A DNA stretch of 64,000 nt from Artocarpus heterophyllus (taxonomy: Eukaryota > Streptophyta > Magnoliopsida > Rosales > Moraceae): positions 4,471,501 to 4,535,500 of the forward strand of contig CM046337.1 in assembly GCA_025403435.1 (NCBI GenBank), written 5' to 3'. Within the stretch, counting starts at the first letter, position 1; every line of letters begins with the position of its first letter. The notes under the pieces are model-generated. The model saw only the letters and a program-made list of their open reading frames with translations. It had not been told where the DNA came from and did no database searches. Shown here one piece after another: positions 57,727 through 64,000 of this stretch. Both the position numbers and the translations under genes were made by a program.

Positions 57727-60198
57727 ATGGCAATGGCTGCTCGTTCAATCTGCGTCGGTAACAATGCACATGTGAGGCCTGGACTTGGAATTGATGAAAG
57801 GTTTAACCGACAAAAGGCAGTTCAGTTTCGTGTAGTTGTGAAGTTCTGGCCCACTAGCAGAAATCCCAGATATTTTCAGTTGAACATTAATTCTAGTAGG
57901 AAATTTCATGGCCTGGGTTCCAAAGGTTCAAGGCTGCTATGTAGAAGAACAGAGGATACTTCTTCATTATTTGACTTGAGTACCAATAAAGCTGAGGTAT
58001 TTTTTGAAACATTATCTAGTAAATAATTAAGAGAGATTAACATTCCTGAATTCTTTTACTTTTGAAAAATGTTTGGGGGGCACTGCCTCCACCATAGCTA
58101 AAAGAAAGTAGGTCCCATCAGTGAGCCTCGTAACGTGGGATCCACTTTCTATTAGTGTGTAGTGCTCAGCACCACTAGTATCTCTTAGCATTGTTCTTTA
58201 CTTTTCTCTTTATTTTGCTTCCTCCTTTAAGGTGACACGGATGGTGAGGTATCTGGTTGAGAAATTATCACATGCTCTTAAAGAATGGAGACACTTACAC
58301 CTAATTAAATTAATTGGTTTACTGGCATGCGCTTTGATGTTCATTCCATCAGCCAATGCTGTTGATGCTCTCAAAACTTGTGCCTGCTTGCTCAAGGAAT
58401 GCAGGTAACTCAATGAAAAAAAATGTCTAATTCTTTCATTTCGGTTTTTATTTGATTAGGGGAGACATTTACTAATTTTTCCTATTTTCATAAATTTGGT
58501 CCTCATATGTTTTTGATTCAATTACAAGAGCTTTGATGTCAGGATAGAACTTGCAAAGTGCATTGCAAACCCATCCTGTGCTGCCAATGTCGCTTGTCTT
58601 CAGACTTGCAACAATCGACCTGACGAGACCGAATGCCAGGCTAGTTCTTTATATATATATATATATCTTTCTTTTGACCACATCCTTGATAATTACACCA
58701 AATAAGGTAATTCTGGTCTAATATTATCCTTTTCCTTCCTTTTGGCAGATTAAATGTGGGGACTTGTTCGAAAACAGTGTTGTAGATGAGTTCAATGAAT
58801 GCGCAGTGTCACGAAAGAAGTGTGTGCCTAGGAAATCTGATGTGGGTGAATTTCCAGTCCCTGATCCTGCTGTTCTTGTTAAAAGCTTTGACATTGCAAA
58901 TTTCAGTGGGAAGTGGTTCATCACAAGTGGCTTGAATCCTACATTTGACACTTTTGATTGCCAATTGCACGAGTTCCACACGGAATCTGACAAACTTTTT
59001 GGGAACTTAACGTGGAGAATACGAACTCCTGATGGTGGCTTTTTCACTCGATCAACCGTGCAGAGATTTGTGCAAGACCCAAAGCAGCCTGGAATATTAT
59101 ACAATCATGACAATGAGTATCTTCATTATCAAGACGACTGGTAAGTCTATGTATCTCCTTGCTTCTCTTGATTATAAGCCGAATTTCTCTAAATCATTAG
59201 GTGTTAAAATATGAATTCCAATGATGGGCCATCTTTTAGGAAATTTAGCTTTTAGGAAAATTGGCAAGTCCACTCATGGAGCCAATGAAGGGCCAAAAAT
59301 GTGGCTTTAAGCCCCCACTCATGATTTTACTTTTAAAAATAAAAATCCTATATACATATATTTTTATTGTATTATATTAACACACACATAGTCCCCACTA
59401 AAACTTAAATATACTCTTATAACCCCCATGAAATTTGTGTTTTAGTTATCAACCCCCGCTGACAAATATTTTTGGTTCGGTCGCTAGGTAAAAAGACATG
59501 TTATCCGAGCAGAACTTCATTAATAACATTTGCACAATCCATTTTCTTTAAAATTATCTACATGTTAGTCCTTGAGCTTTTAGGAGAGTCGGTAAACTAG
59601 TATTTAGTGCCAAAAAAAAACTACTGTTGTTCTCCGCTAGATTTGGCTATGTTAGTTTTGCAGGTATATTCTTTCATCCAAGGTAGAAAACAAACCGGAT
59701 GACTACATATTCGTATATTACCGTGGCCGGAATGATGCGTGGGATGGCTATGGTGGTGCTGTTCTATATACAAGAAGTTCAGTTTTGCCAGAAAGTATTG
59801 TTCCCGAGCTTGAAAGGGCGGCTAACAGCGTAGGCCGGGATTTTAAAAAGTTCATCAGAACAGATAATACTTGTGGGCCTGAGCCTCCCCTTGTAGAAAG
59901 ACTAGAGAAGACGATAGAAGAAGGAGAAAGGACCATTGTGAAGGAAGTTGAACAGATTGAAGAAGAAGTAGAGAAGGAAGTTGAACAGATTGAAGGACAA
60001 GTGGAGAAGGTGGGAAAGACTGAGTTGACACTATTTCAGAGGTTACTAGAAGGGCTTAATGTGCTTAAACAGGATGAGGAAAATTTCTTGAGAGGCCTAA
60101 GCAAAGAAGAAATGGAGATACTGGACCAGCTAAAAATGGAAGCAAGCGAGGTTGAAAGTCTTTTTGGACGAGCATTGCCAATCAGGAAGCTTAGATAA
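57727..60198 (+). CDS. VDE: Violaxanthin de-epoxidase, chloroplast precursor
   Basis: Five exons: 57727-57996, 58232-58404, 58543-58639, 58749-59140 and 59664-60198. They encode 488 aa. The enzyme converts violaxanthin through antheraxanthin to zeaxanthin in the thylakoid lumen with ascorbate, and drives photoprotective quenching. Residues 1-133 form a bipartite transit peptide; the lumen signal [14 protein letters not shown] ends at an AxA site, giving mature VDALKTC. The mature part has 13 Cys as in other plant VDEs: 11 in the N-terminal Cys-rich domain, one in the lipocalin (FDCQLHEF) and one in NTCGPEP. The lipocalin domain starts FSGKWF and is followed by a Glu-rich coiled C-terminus ([16 protein letters not shown]). 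All catalytic regions look intact. Intron 3 begins with GC (CAG/GCTAGT) rather than GT; no in-frame GT alternative exists there. It converges with the kinase gene downstream. Confidence 0.96.
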
Positions 60199-60435
60199 AC
60201 AAAAAGAAAAGATGATCTCATTACTTACCAAATTCATACTCTGTTCTTTTGGTAAATGTAAGCTACTATTACATCCTCATTTCACGCTTTTAAAATACTA
60301 TGCACAACATTCATTTTTTCTTTTATATTTTTCTTCTTGTTTTCTTTTTTCCGTAATAAACCCAAATTTCGCTCCTGCCCTCAGAACTTCATACTTTAAT
60401 TTCCATTCAAGTCTTGAACAAACTTGGCTAGTGAA

Positions 60436-63400
60436 TTACATCGACTTCCGGTTGATTCTGGGAGAGAGTCTTTGGCTTGATTGTGCCGTGTTCTCTCTCT
60501 CTCTACGCCCACTTATTCTCGGTGGACTTGGCTGATCAGTAGATTTTCTTCCCTTTGTATCTTGGGACAAACAAAGAGAAGATTTCTGTCTGTGATCACA
60601 AGCCATATAAGTAAGAACATCTCCTTCCAGTATTTTCATCACCTGCACGGTTCATGGAATTAACGGAGAGGTTTTTCTAGTTACAGAAAAAGAAAATAAC
60701 GAACATCACTATAACAGATAGATATTATAGTCGATTAAGAGAAGAGAGAAGAAAACCTTTGACATTCTCGGTCTCTTTTCTGGGTGGGGTGAGATGCAAA
60801 GATTGGCAGCAATCATCATGGCTTCCACTTCCCTTTTTACATAATTGTTACCCAATCGCGGGTCTATGATCTCATTGATTTTCATGCTTTCAAGCAATGG
60901 AGAGCCCTGCAGCTTACATAATGGATACAAGTTAGTATATTTGTTTAATCATAGTTTTTCATTTTTTTTTAACTCCCAATGTTAAAGAGTTCTTCAAGCA
61001 ATTTCTCGTGATTAGTAAAGAACAAAGAAACTTGCCCATTCTGATACAAACTGTTGTCCTGTTCTCCTTGAGAATTCGGTAACATTGAAGCCGCTTAAGA
61101 GCTCCAACAAAACCACCCCAAATGCATACACATCAGCTTTCTCTGTAATAAGTCCACTCTGCGTGTATTCAGGTGCTAAATACCTACACAAACATACTCG
61201 AAGAACAGAATTTAGTAATTTACTTATATTGCATAGACCCTTTTTATTTGGTAGGAATCAAAAGAGATTTAGTACCCTAAGGCGCCAATAACCCGTGTCT
61301 CCTCAGCTGACTGGCCATCCACTTGCCACCTTGCAAGTCCAAAATCTCCAACCTAACATACGCAAACAACATCAATGATTGACATGGTCCTGAAGTGAAG
61401 GCAAAAAGAAAGAAAAGAAATGGCAATTTTGGTGAAGAACAGACCAACCATGGGTTCAAAATCATGAGTGAGGAGGATGTTGTTGGGTCTGAAATCTCTA
61501 TGTACAATGCAGCCAACTCGGCAATCTTCATGTAGATATCTCAATCCTCTTGCGGCTCCTATTGCAACTTTCATCCTATTTTCCCAAGACATCAACTCTT
61601 TTGTCTCTGTTCCTGCAAGCTCTAATGTTATAACTTAAAAGAAAACCTAAAGTTCTGATGAATTGTCTAGCTTTTTTGTTTGAGCTTACCGTACAAGTGT
61701 TTGTCTAACGAGCCATTGCAAGCAAACTCATACACCAGAAGCCACTCAGTTTCGGTGCAGTAACCCACCAATATCACCAAGTTCCTGTGCTGTGCGCAGC
61801 TCAACGCTTCAACCTCAGAGCAAAACTCAGACGCCCCTTGAGCACTCAACATCTTATGTTGCTTCACAGCAACAACCTGCCCATCAGGCAAGACCCCTTT
61901 GTGTACGGGACCGAAACTGCCTTCCGCCAAAAAGTTTTTGCTTGAGAATCCATTGGTAGCTCTTGCTATCTCTTTGAAGCTAAACTTCCTTGGAGACTTG
62001 CCAAAAACAGGAGCATTTTGCTTGCAGATAGAACATAGAGGTGGAGGGTTTGGTGGTTGTTTCATGTATAAGGACATTGCTTTTCTTACGCTCGAGGTTC
62101 TGTTGATGGTTGGAGAAGCAGAAGTCACAACAAGGGGTTCGCATTTGTTATCAGATATGGAGTCTCTTATAGTAATCTGCTGTTTAGAGGCGTCTGAGCA
62201 CTCAAGATTTTGCCTCAAGCATGCCGAATCAATTGATCTTCTGGGTGGAACAGGTGCCTTCTGTGTAATATTGCCATAAACTTCTTCCATGTCTGTTTCA
62301 AGGAGCTTCATAAGTTAATAACGTTTAGATGCAAAAAAAAAAAAAAAAAATGGCATATTTTAATTTCTTCCTTGTAAAAGCAAAAAGGGTGAATATCTTA
62401 CCAATTTTATCTTTTGAAACACTAATTTCTGAAAAATCACCAAAGCTGTTGTTTTTATCATACAAGGGATTATTGGCCAATAACTTGGGATGTGATTTGC
62501 CGGTAACAAAATTTGACGCCTTTTGGAATTTACTGTGCAAATGAGACTTTTTGAATGCTACTTGAGCCTCTTCTTTCTTGTGGAAGTACTGGGAATTCAG
62601 ATCAAGGAAGTTCTTGTGTGCAGTAAGATTGCTCGTGGAAGGGCTAGACAATGAGAACGAAACATCTGTATCGAAAATCGGACTCTCATCATCTAGACTG
62701 CTTAGAGTTGTGACATTACTAATGCAATCAGGAGCTTTTCTAGGACCCAAACCAGACTTGTCAGATTCTGTTTGGTCGCTTTGATGGTTTCCCTTATTAA
62801 AGTTCCCGACGGTTGGAAGATTTACTGCTTTGAGGATTTTTGGCATTGTGTGATCCATGAGCACAACATTGCAATTCAGTAGTTTCAGGCAATAATCACT
62901 CACTCTCTTCAAGTGTCTGTAATTGAAAAGTCTAGTTTTAATGTACTGTACTAATCATGGAAAAATGGAATCACTATATCTAAGAAAGCTAAAACTTTTT
63001 GCTTGCAGTATAAGAATTACCTGTCTAGAATTACCCAAGTTGCTTGAACCTCTTTTGCTTTCAATGCAACACAACTTAGTTGCATATCAGCCACAATTTT
63101 AACTTCAGTATTCAACTATATCCAAGAAAATGGTTGGCATTAAAAAGGGCTTGCCTTTTCAAGCTTAATCTCCGTTGGGAAAAAGAATGAAGGATATTTA
63201 TTACCTGCATAAGATCATAAGCTGAGCACAGTTTCTGCATCATATGAGCAAATGCATTGTTTATTCTATGGAAAACGCCATGGTGAACTCCATTAATGAG
63301 AACTATATCTTCACAAGAACTCCCCTTTTTGCCGTGTCCTATACCGAACTTCTTTAGCAGGCCTAAGAAGAAGAAAAGATAGAAAACTCAAAACTGTTGC

Positions 63401-63660
63401 TAATAAGGAGAAAATGCTATGCAATTCTCAAAGGAGAAGGATTTACAAGAGAAAAAATGAGACATTCTCGAACGGCATTTTTGAACATTTGGACTTGTGA
63501 GAGAACACATCTGCGAAGGAAGAAGAGCTAGAAGGATTAGAGAGTCCGAAGCTCTTGCCACGTTACGCAATGCCCATTCAAGTGCAAAATCTGTGATCTC
63601 CTTACTTGCATCAACTGCCACTAAAATTATATCTCCATCCATTTTTTTCCCTTTTTGCAT
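60436..63660 (-). CDS. USP-like/protein kinase fusion (inactive-kinase SELMODRAFT_444075-like)
   Basis: Ten exons on the minus strand: 63660-63447, 63362-63205, 63115-63021, 62916-62402, 62292-61690, 61612-61449, 61352-61276, 61183-61036, 60906-60757 and 60642-60436. They encode 776 aa. An N-terminal USP/adenine-nucleotide-hydrolase-like fold (about 7-165, [20 protein letters not shown]) is followed by a Ser-rich linker and a C-terminal receptor-like cytoplasmic kinase (about 430-725). No signal peptide or membrane segment is seen. The kinase keeps EGSFGPV (451-457), Lys471, HRD (566-568) and DFG (586-588), but the catalytic-loop Lys is Arg570 (HRDFRPNN), as is common in this family, whose members are annotated as inactive. 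A CxxC pair (LCSIC) is in the linker. Intron 8 uses a GC donor (TGG/GCAAGT). The start could also be the ATG at 63642. Confidence 0.87.
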
Positions 63661-64000
63661 GGAATCTCCAGAGGAATATTACGCATATCTCTTGGTCATT
63701 GGTTCTTTCTGTTGTGCCTCAATATACAATATTTTGAAATGGTCATCACAAAATTGAATCTTTTATCACAGATTTCATTTCCTAGTTTGACAAGGTTAAT
63801 AAGTGGGCACCAGAGAAAAGGACCAGAAGAAAAAACACGGCCTTGCATAGAGCTTGACGCAGTTTCAAGAAGGTGCACAAGGCAAACGCTGGCAAAGAGA
63901 GAAAAAACACTTGACATGTTTCTTTTCCTGTCTGTTAGCTTTTGGAGGGAGAAAACTAATGTCAATCATCAACCAAACTTTAGAGCTTTCACTGAGACTC
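63661..64000. other. 5' flank/leader of the USP-kinase gene
   Basis: No conserved coding sequence. It probably holds the 5' UTR and promoter of the minus-strand gene; the 89-codon open frame at 63696-63965 has no family similarity. Confidence 0.45.

Noticed and set aside
1..64000. Search for tRNA or rRNA genes and CRISPR-like arrays
   Set aside because: No cloverleaf-capable A/B-box pair or rRNA core was recognised. Spaced repeats here are tandem duplications or minisatellites without regular spacers. The tRNA-like TGGTATCAGAGC is the retrotransposon primer site.
1..64000. A novel multi-gene defence or biosynthetic system
   Set aside because: Neighbouring genes differ in strand, family and predicted location, with repeats between them. 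Nothing links them beyond duplication history.

Overview
This window is nuclear DNA from a dicotyledonous plant. The evidence is AT-rich intergenic sequence, multi-exon genes with short plant-type introns, a chloroplast violaxanthin de-epoxidase, plant receptor-like kinases, a plant-type duplicated DJ-1 protein, a Ty3/Gypsy chromovirus primed by initiator tRNA-Met, and many MITEs and solo LTRs. I cannot name the species. I see no prokaryotic genes, CRISPR array, rRNA or tRNA gene.

Layout. Bases 1-1330 are the 3' flank of a gene copy lying just outside the window; the same flank recurs at about 31030-32750. At 3209-3536 is a dead first exon of a plant protein family of unknown function (MAYIPPHKRH start, probably DUF7903). 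Its intron is fused tail-to-tail with a stray first exon of a DJ-1 gene (3652-3828, minus). An LTR remnant with a 15-bp minisatellite and a 336-bp duplication (4560-5640) and a Mutator-like foldback element (7850-8722) follow. The intact two-domain DJ-1 gene is at 9093-11434 (minus). A long LTR-like repeat fills about 16000-19735. It is followed by a structurally complete but dead Gypsy chromovirus (20202-25926) and a 589-bp tandem duplication (26014-27140).

Two complete seven-exon genes of the MAYIPPHKRH family lie at 28692-30921 and 39422-41557 (plus). They are separated by transposon-rich DNA, including a 4.8-kb LTR-like unit (33414-38187). A receptor-like kinase with a signal peptide, cysteine-bearing ectodomain, membrane segment and kinase domain lies at 42345-46185 (minus). 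Bases 46.2-55.7 kb are repeats: two more LTR-like fragments, a nested solo LTR and tandem duplications. A non-autonomous hAT element with a perfect 8-bp target duplication (55785-56610) sits upstream of the violaxanthin de-epoxidase gene (57727-60198, plus). That gene converges on a USP-like/protein-kinase gene (60436-63660, minus), with 237 bp between the stop codons.

How the genes relate. There are no operons. The coherent themes are segmental duplication of the MAYIPPHKRH family with loss of one copy, and dense transposon activity that post-dates the duplication (a solo LTR and a MITE are present in one duplicate and absent from its partner). The de-epoxidase (xanthophyll cycle), DJ-1 (glyoxalase/chaperone) and the kinases have no evident shared pathway. 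I did not find a convincing novel multi-gene system. The most interesting items are the loss of the active-site Cys in DJ-1 domain 2, a perfect three-unit heat-shock element in both LTRs of the chromovirus, an intron-like module with a stem-loop shared by four LTR-like repeats, and three GC-AG introns.
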